Of a stretch of 64,000 nucleotides of DNA, positions 10,780-23,066 are shown one piece after another. The translations under genes were made by a program, and so were the position numbers. A model generated the notes under the pieces. That model did not search any database, was not told the origin of the DNA, and was given only the letters and a program-made list of their open reading frames with translations. Position 1 is the stretch's first letter, and every line of letters begins with the position of its first letter. The DNA is taken from positions 110,169-174,168 of the forward strand of contig QANZ01036032.1 of NCBI GenBank assembly GCA_003254925.1, written 5' to 3'. The DNA comes from Chamaecrista fasciculata. Lineage: Eukaryota > Streptophyta > Magnoliopsida > Fabales > Fabaceae.

Positions 10780-11258
10780 TCCTTCAACAGGGCTGGGTCA
10801 AACTTAACACAGATGGAGCAGTACGCTGGGAGTCCCAAACGGCGGGCTGTGGAGGTCTAATTAAGGACAAGAATGGTTGCTGGGTTGTTGGACTTTTATA
10901 GATTCCTTGGCAGTTGTTCAGTTCTCAAGTCCGAGACTTGGGGACTCTTTGAAGGGTTAAAACTCGTAGTTGATCGTGGAGTGAGAAAGAGAGATTGAAT
11001 GTGACTCACTTGTGCTAGTTAATATATATTGTGAAAAACGAATCCTTCCTCATTTCTGAAATTCGGAGCATCATGGAAGATATTAGGCTTCTTCTGCGCT
11101 CTTTTCTTCATTGGACTATCGTGCATTGCTGGAGAGAATCCAATGCTTGCGCCGATCATCTAGCAAATATTGGGTGTGAGCGTCGTGATGTTTTGGCGTT
11201 GTTTGCCTTCAGTCGTCGCCGTCAACCATCTCCTCTCTTCTTCTTCGTGATAGGCTAG
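10780..11258 (+). pseudogene. LINE-derived RNase H domain, decayed
   Basis: The plus strand reads GWVKLNTDGA (first catalytic Asp of the plant LINE/RVT_3-type RNase H), then AGCGGLIKDKNGCWVVG, and after frame changes ETWGLFEGLKLVVDRG. Around 11040-11190 it reads LRSFLHWTIVHCWRESNACADHLANIG, which holds the terminal H..RE.N..AD.LA motif. Stops at 10900 and about 10998 and at least two frame changes break it. No reverse transcriptase is visible upstream, so this is the 3' end of a truncated non-LTR retrotransposon or a domesticated fragment that decayed. Confidence 0.75.
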
Positions 11259-12540
11259 GGCTGGGGGATTCTCGGCTTGTGAGACCTCCTTAGTTGATTT
11301 CTGCGTTTTGCCTTGCTTGTCGTTTTGGGCAGCTGAGTGTGTTTTTCTTCTCTGTTGTTTGGCTCTTGGGCTTTCACATAAAATATCACTATATCAGAAC
11401 AATTTCAAAAGATTTTTTAAAATAATAATTATTATAGGTTTTTTTATTCTTTCAGATCATTCTAATCTGTTTAAAGCATTGAATGATGTGATCATTTATT
11501 AAATTTTGAAGATGAAAGTTACATAAATTTTAGTAAATTAGTAACTGACTGGGCCAATGTGAAAACAAGTTTTTAAAATAGTCAATGATATGATGGTCAA
11601 TCATTAAAAATGATTTGTATTTTCGTTCTACAAAAAATAAAGAAACTTTGATTATGTCTATGCTAGCTGTTGCAGTAAGCACTTTGGCAGATTTTTTTTA
11701 GAAGCTTCACATGTGCCCAAAATATCATGTCCATGAATTCCGTGCTAGGATAATGATATTTTTTTCTTATTTATGGTAAATGCGAATCAATCTTCACCCT
11801 TAAGGAATTAGACCAATTATATACTCCTCGTTCCTCGGTTCATTGGCATTATTAACAAAGTATTTTTTCAGTTACATTATTATTGACAAAGTTTGAAAGA
11901 GGAGACATGGAGAAAACATTTCAAAATTTTAGATAATATAAACATTTTATTAGTTATATCTATATCATTTTAAGTTCGAACACGATGAGTTCAAAAATAA
12001 GTGTTACTCTTAAGAAGTCATTTTTTTGTTCAATTGTAACCATTAGTAAATGAGGTCAAATCGGGCACGAAAGTGAGTTTAGAATAAAGAAGTAAGAAAT
12101 TATGTAAAATTGGTCTCAAACCAACTTTTGAGTCAGATTTAACCTCTTTTGTTGACACTCTAAATTAGACTGAAAAGGAACTTAGTAAGAGAAACTTGCA
12201 AGCTTATAGCTATAAAATTAAAATCATTGTATTCGAACTTGAATCAAGGGAGATATACAAATTTCGCTTGTTTGACTATGAAACAAGCGATCCACTTTTG
12301 AAATTTGATTTGATCTCATTTGTTGCAACCTTAACTACTAACAACTAGATAGAGAAAGTACTTGTAAAAAAATAAGATATAACTCTAAACTTATCATATT
12401 TGAGGTTGAAACGAGAGAAATATGACTATATTCAATTATTTGGAATCAAAATAAAATTAAATAAAAATATTTAAGACTAATATAAATTTCTAAAATATTT
12501 AGGACCAAAATGAATTTAGAGGTATATATTTAGGACCAAT
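11259..12540. repeat. repeat-rich intergenic DNA related to the 61119 family
   Basis: From about 11930 the sequence shows the same subterminal motifs as the 61119-61951 element (e.g. 'ttgtatt cgaacttgaa', 'tatgactatattcaattatttggaa', 'ttaggaccaaaatgaattta'), apparently the right-hand side of a degenerate copy. No gene recognised. Confidence 0.4.
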
Positions 12541-14139
12541 TTAAATATTCAACCATATGTTTATCGAAAAAGTACAAAGAAAAAGGATCAAGGAGTGCAC
12601 ATGAAAGATTTGGTGGAGAAGATAAATTAAAAAAAAAGAAGGATCACCATTAAAAACTTTGTCGGAAAGCAGAAACGAGCGGTGGAGATCGTCCCACCTT
12701 GATCCTTCCCATTGGTTAGCCGTCACATCAGCGATTCAACTCGCATCTAATTGGTCCACGTTTCGCGATCTCTATGGTTTTCATCTTCCAATTTTGCTAA
12801 TATTTTAATTAATCCCAAAAAAGCGTAATCAAATTCTTTTTTTTCCAAAAAATCCCAAAATCGTCTTCGTCGTCCATTCCCCATACAGGCCCCAACCCTT
12901 CTGCTTAAATGCCGACTCGTGTCGAGGCGGCACAAGACACTTGTCGCCTCCACCTCAAAGATCGATCTTTCTCACACTACACTCTCTCTTACTCACTTCA
13001 AGCAAGAACACGCAAATATATATATATATATATATAAAGGTAATTTCTTTTTCTTTTTTCTTTAATGTTTTCTTTTGGGGTTCAAGGGTAACAGCTATTT
13101 ATCCTCGTTTTTGAGGTTTTCTTTTTGTTGTTGTCTTTTCTGAGGATTTGATTTGATTACATGGGGTTTTTTCTTCTTGAGCGTTGGGTTTTCCGATCGT
13201 TTGAAAAACAGAGGAATCGAGCTCTGTTTATAGCTCAGATGATTTTGATTTTGGATGTATATGGATTATGGAATTTGAAAAAAGGAATTTGGAGAAAGGG
13301 GTGTGATCTTAGTTAAAAGTGATCGATCACAAATGGAATAACCTATGTTGGTTTGGGTTAAACTTTTTAAAGGGGTTTGGTGTTTCGGAGTAATGAGCTA
13401 AATTTGTCACAAAAAAGTGCAAATTAAGTTCCATCTGTGACAGATTTGAGAATAAGTTGAGTGTTGACTACATTCTTAATCTTAAGCAATTTTTTTGGGG
13501 GAGATTAAATTGGGGGAATTATAAGAGTTTCGAGTGAGTTTTCGGATCTGAAAAAGAAGTGCAAGATATGAGACAACATAGTTAATAACATGATCTGGGA
13601 TAATCGGATAGATTGTCATGTTCCATACTATATATAATCTTTTTTGGTTTTATCATTCGTACTGCTTTGGATTCTCTCTGTTGTAATAGTACAAGGAAAG
13701 TCTAGATGAAATTGGAACGTCAAGCTCTATAATTGAGTCATAAACTTTTAATGGAAATGTTTACCATTCTGTTTTTAAACTAGCGGTCGATTGTGATTCG
13801 TACCTCCTGATCAACTGTACCCGAAGATAATGTTTGATTATTCTGTTGTTCTTGTTCCATCTCTTTTTTATTGAAGTCTACAAGTTTCTTAAGTCTCTTC
13901 TTTTTGGGGGTTTTTCTTTGGCTTTCTATCACACCTACTTCAGTAACATCATTAATTAATAGGTTTTTTAATGTTGTGAATAGTTAGATCTGAGTGCTGA
14001 AAACACCACATGATCTACTACTACTGCGACCTCATCAGCACGATTGGTATGCAAGAAAAGAGTTCGCTTAAGTAAAGCTCTTGCTTTTTTGCGTCTGCTT
14101 CAAGTCTTGAAAACACTCAAAAGAAAAAATAGAAAAAAG
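12541..14139 (+). promoter_or_regulatory. promoter and intron-containing 5' leader of the AREB/ABF gene (inferred)
   Basis: A pyrimidine-rich leader (about 12960-13039: CACACTACACTCTCTCTTACTC, ending in a TA repeat and AAAG) is followed by a donor-like GTAATT at 13040 and about 1 kb of T-rich intron-like sequence before the coding exon. Several in-frame codons precede the chosen ATG at 14140 (from 14044) but lack an upstream in-frame ATG. A 5' UTR intron is common for AREB/ABF genes; here it is inferred from base composition only. Confidence 0.45.
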
Positions 14140-17100
14140 ATGGGGTCAAACATGAACTTCAATAATAACATCCCCATTGGAGGAGGGGATGGGAAGGCAC
14201 CTTCAAATCTGACACTGATGAGGCAGCCATCAATATACTCACTCACATTTGACGAGTTTCAGAGCACAATTGGTGGGCTTGGTGGGAAGGACTTTGGGTC
14301 AATGAACATGGATGAACTGTTAAAGAACATATGGACAGCAGAAGAGACTCAGTCATTGGCTACTACATCTTTGGCTAATGGAGAAGGTGGTAATAATCAA
14401 AACAACAACAACAACAACAACAATGGTTATAGTCATCATAATAATCCAAATGGGAATTTGCAGAGACAAGGGTCATTGACATTGCCAAGGACACTGAGTC
14501 AGAAAACTGTGGATGAGGTTTGGAGGGATCTGCTTATCAAAGATAGTGGTGGGGTTGGAAGTAATAATAATAATGGTGGGACGACTTCATCTACTACTTC
14601 TGCATCATCTGCCATGCCTCAGAGGCAACAAACTTTAGGTGAAATGACACTGGAGGAATTCTTGGTGAGAGCTGGGGTTGTGAGAGAAGACATCAATATG
14701 ATGCCTCCCCAAATTGGAAGACCTAATAATGGAATCATCATCAACAACAACAACAATAGCAACAATCAATGGTTCAATAACAACAACAACAACAACAACA
14801 CAGGGTTAGTTCTAGGGTTTCAGCATCATCATCCAAATGGGAATTTGGGTAATAATAATAATAACAACAGGATGGTGAATTTGAATGGTAGCAACAATCC
14901 AGTCTCCAAACAGCCTCCTACTCTGTCATTACAGGTAAACCCTAACCCTAATTCTACACAACACCAACAGCAGCAGCAACAACAATCGCACCAACACCAC
15001 CAGCCGCCGCTTTTCCCGAAACCGACGAACGTGGCATTTGCGGCGGCGCCGATGCAATTGCTGAACAATACTCACATGGCGGGTGCCGCCGGCGGCGGAG
15101 GAGGGAGGGGAGGGGTGATCGGAGTGGGGATGGCGGCGGGAGGGGGATCTCCGGCGAGTCAGATATCGCCGGAGGTGATGAGGAAGGGGACGGTGGATAC
15201 GTCGTCGGTTTCACCGGTGCCGTATGTGATAAACAGAGGAAGGAAATGCAGTGCGATAGAGAAAGTTGTGGAGAGAAGACAAAGAAGAATGATTAAGAAC
15301 AGAGAATCGGCGGCTAGATCAAGGGCTCGTAAGCAGGTCAGATTTTGACTATGTTGTCTTGACTCTTGTGTTCACTGTTGAGCTCATACACATGAAAATA
15401 TTCTGGATTTTTAATATTCCTATATCTATATCTATATATAATTATTGAAAAAATATTTTATATTCATTTTAAAAGTAAGGCAGAAATTCACTTTTTATTC
15501 TTTAAATAAATAATAGTATTAAGAGTTAGCAACTTTTTTTGTTTGATTTTTCAGTTATGGGAATAAAATGAAACTCATCAAATTTAAGGGATGAAATTGA
15601 AAGCTGTCTCTGAAGCAAGGGACTAAAAATATAGTTTTGCTTAAAAGTAAAAATACAAATTTACATACTTCACTAATTTGTGCAATTGTTGAATTATGTT
15701 TCTTATTTAAGGGCATATCTTCAGTGCCAGTGTTCTACCTTACTCTGCATTCTAATTCTAAAAAGTAGAAAAACACACATTAATTCCTCTGTTTTCTCTT
15801 TTAATATTTTGTATTTATTAATGAATGGCAGGCCTACACTTTAGAACTGGAAGCTGAAGTGCAGAAACTTCAGGATATTAACAAAGAATTAGAGAGAAAA
15901 CAGGTATATATGTTGCCATTTTGATCCACATCCACCATGCCACTGGTAATTTTGTAACTGAGTTTTTCTTTTTTTAAAATAACACTTTTGATTATGTTTC
16001 GGTTAATGCAGGCTGAGTTGATGGAGATGCAGAAAAACCAGGTGCGTTGTTCTTTCTGTTTTCGCTCATTTGAGACCAACTCAGTCCTCTGAAATTGATT
16101 ATTTCATTTTTGATAAAACCTATTTGTGGGTTACTGAATTTATCACAAAATTATGATTTAGTCTTTAAATAGCAGAAATAAATTTTTTAGTCTTAGTTGA
16201 TGTTTATAAAATAAAAATTAAAAAGTTAAAAAATATATTTTCAATATCCGGAGATTTAATTATGATTTTAAAATAAATTTGAAGATTAAAAAATAGATTT
16301 ACTTTTTGATAGCCAAGTCCAGCTTGTATACCAAAAACTTATGTGTGTCTAAGGGTTGGAATCTTAAATAGAAGCTTAGAATGCCTTTTAGATTAAAAGT
16401 GAGCTTTTGTCTACCAAAAAAAAAAGTGAGCTTTTTGTGTGTCTTTTGGATTGATTATGAGAGAAAACCAAAATGGCGTTAAGAGTTATTGTTTGGAACA
16501 TTCCAATACTTTTTGGAGGTGTTTATTTACTGTTTAAGGGCCTGTTTGGGAGAACCCCAATCCTAATCCAATCCAATCCAATCCAATCCAAATGGATGGG
16601 ATGAGATTATAATTTAATTGGATGAGATGAGATGATGTATTGGTGTTTGGGTGATTTTATTGAGAATGATGTTAAATAGGGTGTGAAATTATATAAAAGG
16701 GGTTGTAATGATTGTGGTTGGTAGGAAAAAGTAGATGGATTTTTGTGATTTGTATAGGGGTAGAAATGGTAGGAAATAATGAGATGAGATGAGATGAGAT
16801 GAGATTGGATTGGATGAGATGAAGGTGTTTTGTTGTTTTTTGGTTGAAATGAGATTGAGATGAGATGATATTGGGAAGTGTGATATTGTATTGGAAATTG
16901 TGAGGATGAGAAAATTTTGGATTGAGGGTTAGGGGTCAATCCAAATCCAAGTGGATGAGATTAGGGGTCAATCCAAATAATATTGGAATTATTTTTAAGA
17001 ATACAATTTGGTCCATAAATTCGAATGGTTCCAATTAATCAATCTCTAACATGTGTAAATGATAACTCGGGTCTTGTAGAAAACCCCAATCATTAATAAT

Positions 17101-18701
17101 GGGGTCTATTTATGAAATTCAAAGACAAAAAAATAACAAATAATAGTTTGAGGACCAAATAGCAAATTACAAAACAACACTAAATTTTAATAAATTGTGT
17201 GGTGAAAGGTTCATTTTGGTCCTCCATGTATGGCCTAATATTTTAAAATGTTCAAATTGGTCCTAAATGTTAGAAAAAGTGATTAATTGTGGACCAAAAT
17301 GAACATTATAACAAACATTTAGGATCAAATTCACCTTTTAACCCTTTTGTATTTGCTGCCTAAAAAAATATTACCGTTATATTTTTTTTTTTTGGTTCAA
17401 TAGATGAAAAAGAAAAACAGCCTTTAATCAGCAGACCCTTTCCATTTTGTCTTTGTTCATACACATCTCATTTCCCTGAGGAAGAAAAGCACTGAGGAGT
17501 AATTGTTAACTTCTACACAGTCATTTCCCTGATTATGTGGATCCAACCAAAAGATAAACAGAAACAAAACAACTATGATCTCTCATACGGTTAAACAGAA
17601 ACAAAGCACTGTGGATCCAACCAAAAGATAAACAGAAACAAAAGCAGAGGAAGAAAAAAAACGAAATGCTTTTGTACAAAGATACTTGACTGTTCAAATC
17701 AACCTGTTCAAACAAAACAAAACAACCACTTGCACTTGCACGCCAAAACAAAACAAAACAACCTGTTCAAACATTAATTTTTTCCTCGCCAAAAACAAAC
17801 TTCAATTTTAAACGAAAACAGACGAGGACAAAAACTTGATCTCGATCCAGGAAAAAAAAAAAATAAACCCAACATTATTTCTGAAAAGCTTCAAAGAGGG
17901 AAGAGGAGAAAGCATCCACCAATCCAGACGGCGACGACACAAAAGCATCCACCAATCCAGACGGCGGCGACGACACAAAAGCATCCACCAATCCAGACAA
18001 AAGCATCGACGACACGGCAGCGATGAAGAACAATCGAGTCTAGGTCCAGCGCATAAAGCAACATAAGGAAGAAAAGGACTCTTAATTACGAAACTGCCAC
18101 TGACACTAGGGAAAAACCCAAATTGCCCATCCGAATATTTTATTATTTTATTAAAGTGTAGGTAAATATAGGTATATGAATAGGGGTAGATTAGTAAATG
18201 TAAAAGAAAATTGGATGGGATGATGATTTGGATGAGATGAGATGAGATGAGATGGAGGGTTCAATAAAAACTAAATCCAGTACTGTTCATCCAATCCTAG
18301 AATGAGATGAGATTGGATTAGGATTGGATTTGGAAAATGGGGCTGCCAAACAGACCCTAATATATATCATTACTATTTACTATAATCTTAATAAGTTCAA
18401 CGCTAGGTGATATTTATTTAAAATATCTCTGTTCAATACTTTAATATCTAAAATTATGTGTCGTATGAGATATTATTAGGATGTCATTGAAAGATGATGT
18501 TGAGAGAAAATGTGATGATAGAGATATTTTAGTTTACCCCCTGAAAGTTTTAGCTCTTTATAGTAAAATTCTACATAATTTATTAATAAAAAGAATTATT
18601 ATTTTTTTTTTCCTTTTTCTGGACAGGATGTGGATACAGTGAGCAGACTATGGGGAGGTAAAAGACAATGCTTGAGAAGGACACTCACAGGACCATGGTA
18701 G
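14140..18701 (+). CDS. AREB/ABF-type bZIP transcription factor (ABA-responsive element binding)
   Basis: Four exons: 14140-15336, 15832-15903, 16012-16041, 18627-18701; all introns GT-AG and phase 0; 457 residues. Nuclear factor binding ABRE (ACGT-core) sites in abscisic acid and drought responses, activated in the family by SnRK2 phosphorylation of RxxS/T sites. Seen in order: C1 block RQPSIYSLTFDEFQ (about 28-41), C2 block DEVWRD, C3 block RQQTLGEMTLEEFLVRAGVV, a glutamine/asparagine-rich middle with long AAC/CAA runs, basic region ERRQRRMIKNRESAARSR ending at the exon 1 boundary (residue 399), leucine zipper in exons 2-3, and the C4 tail RRTLTGPW at the C-terminus. This architecture is specific to ABF1-4/AREB members of group A bZIPs; which member is not resolved. 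The last intron (2.6 kb) is enlarged by a Harbinger-like insertion, so the C4 tail depends on splicing across it. Confidence 0.95.
16538..18357. mobile_element. PIF/Harbinger-like element inside AREB/ABF intron 3
   Basis: TIRs GGGCCTGTTTGG (left) and GGGTCTGTTTGG (right, read inward), each flanked by the 3-bp target TAA (16535-16537, 18358-18360), as expected for PIF/Harbinger insertions. Subterminal regions have inverted AATCCAATCC and GATGAGATGAGATG repeats. It is 1820 bp long with no transposase frame, so non-autonomous; related to the fragment at 3250. The interior contains a duplicated 'gtggatccaaccaaaagata' segment (17537 and 17611) and a minisatellite at 17911. Confidence 0.8.
17911..18010 (+). 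repeat. 33/36-bp minisatellite, about three units
   Basis: Units start AGCATCCACCAATCCAGAC at 17911, 17944 and 17980, separated by GGCGACGACACAAA-type sequence. It lies within the Harbinger-like element. An open frame runs through (17836-18066) and would give arginine-rich repeats, but I do not regard it as a gene. Confidence 0.8.
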
Positions 18702-19260
18702 ACTTTGTAGGTTGGTCCTTTGTTTATATATGCTAAAAAGTGAGGAAGCCATTTTGCGTCATTAGGATTGGAGCTTGTATCTGTGACGTAATTCCAATTC
18801 TGCACTAGATAGGGTGGTCTCTTTCTCTTTATGTATAGTACTATTAGTAGTTGTAATGTATCTTGTAGATTAAGCTCAAGAATTTGCTTGATGTTTGTTT
18901 GTTTTTCTGATTTCTTCACATGGGGCTATATATCTAAGGATGATGATAAACACTTTCCCATTTGTTCATCTTGCGTTTTCTTTTATTTAGCTTTTCCTGA
19001 TAAAGTTCTGGTCTTTAAGATGCGTTCTATCTCTCAAATCTCAATAACACAATGAAAAATGGAACAAAAGGTACAATCTTTTAATAACATTTTTTCCTTC
19101 TGACGACAACATTTTTTTTTTTTTGCATAGAGAAATTAAAATAAAAAGTCCTGCTCTATATCACTGAAAATTTTTAGGTGACATGTGTACTTTTAAGAGT
19201 TCCACTGCCATAAATACCTGAGTTCAAAATCAAAAGATATTTACCTTAACTCCTAGGATA
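18702..19260. other. 3' flanks of two convergent genes
   Basis: Space between the stops of the AREB/ABF gene (+) and the DJ-1 gene (-); the probable 3' UTRs of both lie here. No additional gene recognised. Confidence 0.5.
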
Positions 19261-22200
19261 CTAAAAAACAAGGCCTTCTGCTACACTCCTTGCTCTTCCA
19301 TTACCATACAGCTTATTTACAATAGCCAATGCAAAATCTGTTACAGAGGCGAGTCCCTCACCAGTGATCAGTTTGCCATCAATAACTACCTTAGCACCAT
19401 TCATGGCTTCATCTTTGAGTTCTTCTACAACAGAGGGATGAGCCGTGAACCGCTTTTCCTGTAAAGTAAGAGCATCGATTATTTTTTTCTTTTCCTATAA
19501 GAATTGCATCAGGAAGAAGCAGAATTGTTACAGTGGGGTGTCAAAATACCTTTAGTAAACCTTGTCTGTACAGAATGGCAGGTGAAGAGGAGACTGCACC
19601 AAAAATTCTTCCGGCTGAACTTTGTTCTTTAAGAAGCTTTTTTAGAACTTTTGATTTGGTTAGCCTTTGAATGCCATCTGTTCCCCCCTAGAAATTCATG
19701 ACAAATTCAGCATCAACCAACAATATAATAATGTAATCAGTGAAGTTGAAAACTTATGAAGATTTAAATCACGACTAAAATGCAAAAGAACCCCCGAAGT
19801 TCTGGGATACATGCGATTTATCTCCTGAACTTTAAACATTGACAAATAGGCCCTTGAACTTGTTACAATGAGTAATTAACCCCCCTCCATTAATGAACCT
19901 TTAAATATTTTAACTGGAAGTCTGAGTCAGCTTTTTTTTTCACCAAATCATCTTGACAAAAATCCCTATTTACAAAAATTCAAGAAAATCCTTTGCATTT
20001 TAGCTATGAAAAATTGCAGCACCTATTTAAAGTTTGGAAATTTGTCTCACCGGAAGAATAATCAAATCATGCGCTGACTCTTGAGCATCATTGATTAATA
20101 TATCTGCAACGATTTTGGTTCCTCGTGAAGCCAAAATCTCAAGTTTTTTTTCGACAGAAGCAACTACGACATTTGCTTTTGCTCGCTTTAGAACATCTGC
20201 AATAATCACTACTTCAATCACTTCAGAACCATGTGCAATTGGCAAGAGAACCTGTTTATCATAAAAAGTTAGATCCATAATGCAGAGAGCAGAGAAACAT
20301 AAGATTTGTCACATTAAATTATTAAATAGATATGACAGCGACTTACATTAGGGGTATGATGGTCAAGAGACCACTCAACTGTGTTGAACTCCTTCTTAGC
20401 TGTGTTGTCATTGCTATTGGTATTGCCCATCAACTGTAACAAATAAAACTTTTAGCAACTAGGAGCAAATAAACAATTAGAAAAGCCCGCACACATCAAA
20501 TAATCACAAGGGGACAGATCAGAGATTGAAATTTTGATCATTCATCTCTTTCCTTTGATTATTATTTTATGAATAAATTAATGATTTGGTCCTTGAAAAA
20601 TGGTAGATTACACAATTTAGTTTCAGAAAGATAAAATTATAAGATTCAGTCCCTAAAAGATGCAATTACAATCAATTTAGTCCTTTTGTTAAAAATACTA
20701 GCTAAATTTTAATGACAAATCTGATATGATTCTAAATTTCGTAGATATTATACTCAACAACTGATATTAAAGAAGTAATATTAACCGTTTAACATCTTAA
20801 CGAAAGGACCAAATTGATTGTAATTACATCATTCAGGGACTAAATCTTATAATTTCATCGTTCATGTACTAAATTGAGAAATTTATGATCTTTCAAGGAC
20901 CAAATCATTTACTCTAATTTTATAGCAAGAACCAAAGCAAGAAATGGCAAAAATGATGCTCATATTTGTTTACCAAGAGCAATAAAGACAACTTCATAAT
21001 AAAACTTCTAAGCAAAACATTTTAGTCCAGGTGTTTTACTATTTGGCAGCCATTTTTATTTGAAGTTTCCATCACTAAATGAAGGTTTGCCATCCAAAGA
21101 TTAATAGCTGAACATCGCATGAATTCTCCAAATATAACACTTACCAACAATTCTCCTACTTCTTTGGCAGCTGACTCCCCAGATAGCTGCTCTACTAAGG
21201 ATAGTGCAAACTCAAAAGTTGTTCCAGGGCCACGGCTAGTTGTGAGCTCCCCTGAAACTTGAATATTTGATTTAACAGCCCAGAAGGTCGGAAGCTTGTC
21301 CATGAATGCTGGATGACAAGTGGTCTTGCATGACAAGCTACACCAAAATTAGCCAGTGTATACCTGAAATTGTCATAGAATTCTAACTAACCAATCTTCA
21401 CCAGAGTTAGCTACCTTCTTTCTTCTCAGAAGACCCCAGGGCAAAAGTGTGACAGCAGGAGCTGCACATATAGCACCGTAGAGCCTCTTTTCCTCGGCTT
21501 GTTTGCAGGTAATTTTTCTCAGGACATCACAATCCCTTAATCTTGCTGAGCCAGGCATTCCTCCCTGTCAACAAGAGATCATCTGATTTAAACTATTAGT
21601 CTATATAACACTATTTTGCCTGTGACACAATAATCCAAGGCTCAGTTCGATATATTATAACTTAATCACAAGCAGAGAAGACAAGAGGAGACTTCAATAT
21701 GTAAATCGTACTACATACTAAGAGCTTAAAAGCCTGATTTTTACTCCATTATATACGAGTAAACATACAATTTAGTCTTTGAAAGATACACGAGTTAACA
21801 TTTCAATATCTCAAGTCCAGTCTACACAATTTGGTCTTTGAAAGTTATGAAGTCAATACAATTTAGTCTCTTAAAGCTGTTCTTTAAGCACTAACTTGTA
21901 CGGACTTAAAAGATTAAAAATGTATTAAGTTCATGACCTGGATTAAAGGGTATAAANTTTAACGGGCTTGGGATCGTCAGTGTAAGCATAAGCAAACACA
22001 GGTATATTATAACTTAATCACAAGCAGAGAAGAGAAGAGGAGACTTCAATATGTAAATCGTAATACATACTAAGAGCTTAAAAGCCTGATTTTTACTCCA
22101 TTAGATACGAGTAAACATACAATTTAGTCTCTGAAAGATACACAAGTTAACAATTCAATATCTCAAGTCCAGTCTACACAATTTGGTCTTTGAAAGTTAT

Positions 22201-23066
22201 GAAGTCAATACAATTTAGTCTCTTAAAGCTGTTCTTTAAGCACTAACTTGTAGGGACTTAAAAGATTAAAAATGTATTAAGTTCATGACCTGGATTAAAG
22301 GGTATAAATTAGTAAATTAGACATTTAGGGATAGCGTTGTTAACTCGTGTATCTTTTATGGACCAAGTTGTATGTTTGCTCTACATTTTACTATGCAATT
22401 CACTTGGCTACTACAACTACAAGGGTTTCATTTAGTTAATCAGACTATGAACACCAGACTTTGTGAATCTCTAAGGTGCAAAAATAGAAACAAACAACAC
22501 AAAGTTGCTTAGATAACTCACTGGTAAAGCCACAAGATCAAAAACTTCATCGGAGCAAGCCGAGATGTCAGTATCAGCTACCAATTTCATACCCCCAGAT
22601 GCTTCAACTTGAAGCCGCGGCTCCACTGAAGCCACAGTCACCTCTGCACCAGCTCGGCGCAGAACATCCACTAAAATTACGGCTTCCATTTCTTCAGTTC
22701 CAAAACCAATTGGAACCAGAACCTGATTCCCACGCGCAGAAAAATCAGACCCAAAAAAAAAAACCATATACTGTAGAATTTCATGAATAGAAGTAGAACC
22801 CAGTAAAATTTCATGAAGAATGAACATTGAATGACCTTTTTGAGAGGAAGAGACGAGTCTGAAGCTATATTCGTAGTAGTTGTTGTTGTGGGGGTTAGCG
22901 GAGAGATGGGCTTTGCGAGTTTCGGAGGGCGTTTTGGGTTTGGGGTTCTTCGCCGTTGAGGGGTTACGGAGGAGAAAGATAAAGAAGGGACGGTGGCTGC
23001 CGTCACCGGAGAGAACTTCGTGGAATGCGGCGGCGGCGGCGGCAGCGTTAACGATAAAGATTCCAT
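19261..23066 (-). CDS. DJ1C: DJ-1 homolog C, chloroplast-targeted tandem DJ-1/PfpI protein
   Basis: Eight exons: 23066-22836, 22722-22522, 21564-21415, 21324-21145, 20433-20347, 20251-20051, 19687-19550, 19458-19261; 461 residues, every junction in frame. Residues 1-77 are Ser/Thr/Pro-rich with basic residues and few acids, typical of a plastid transit peptide. Two DJ-1/PfpI domains follow (about 78-254 and 284-461), each opening VL(V/L)PI..G.E..E. Arabidopsis DJ-1C is known to be required for chloroplast development. The nucleophile-elbow cysteine is present in domain 1 (GAICAAPA, Cys177) but is serine in domain 2 (GAVSSSPA, Ser383). The first exons of the two domains are both 201 bp, reflecting internal duplication. 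The exon 1 donor is AAG|GTCATT, GT but weak. An ATG 13 codons upstream (23105) is possible; I chose MESLSL because it begins the transit-like sequence. Confidence 0.93.
20578..20913. repeat. long-TIR MITE in DJ1C intron
   Basis: Left (aatgatttggtccttgaaa...acaatttag) and right (...ctaaattgagaaatttatgatctttcaaggaccaaatcatt) arms are inverted copies meeting near 20750. Non-coding, one of many 'TTTGGTCC' type inverted-repeat elements in this window. Confidence 0.65.
21651..22308. repeat. direct duplication with 352-bp period in DJ1C intron
   Basis: 21651-21956 and 22003-22308 are nearly identical (a handful of substitutions), spaced by a 46-bp unique stretch. One N lies at the end of the first copy (21957). 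Both copies are intronic and non-coding. Confidence 0.9.

Noticed and set aside
14829..15214. Minus-strand frames rich in Cys/Trp or Pro/Ser
   Set aside because: Shadows of CAA/AAC and GC-rich codon repeats in the AREB/ABF exon.
17836..18066. Open frame encoding arginine-rich repeats
   Set aside because: Produced by a minisatellite within a Harbinger-like element; no family resemblance.
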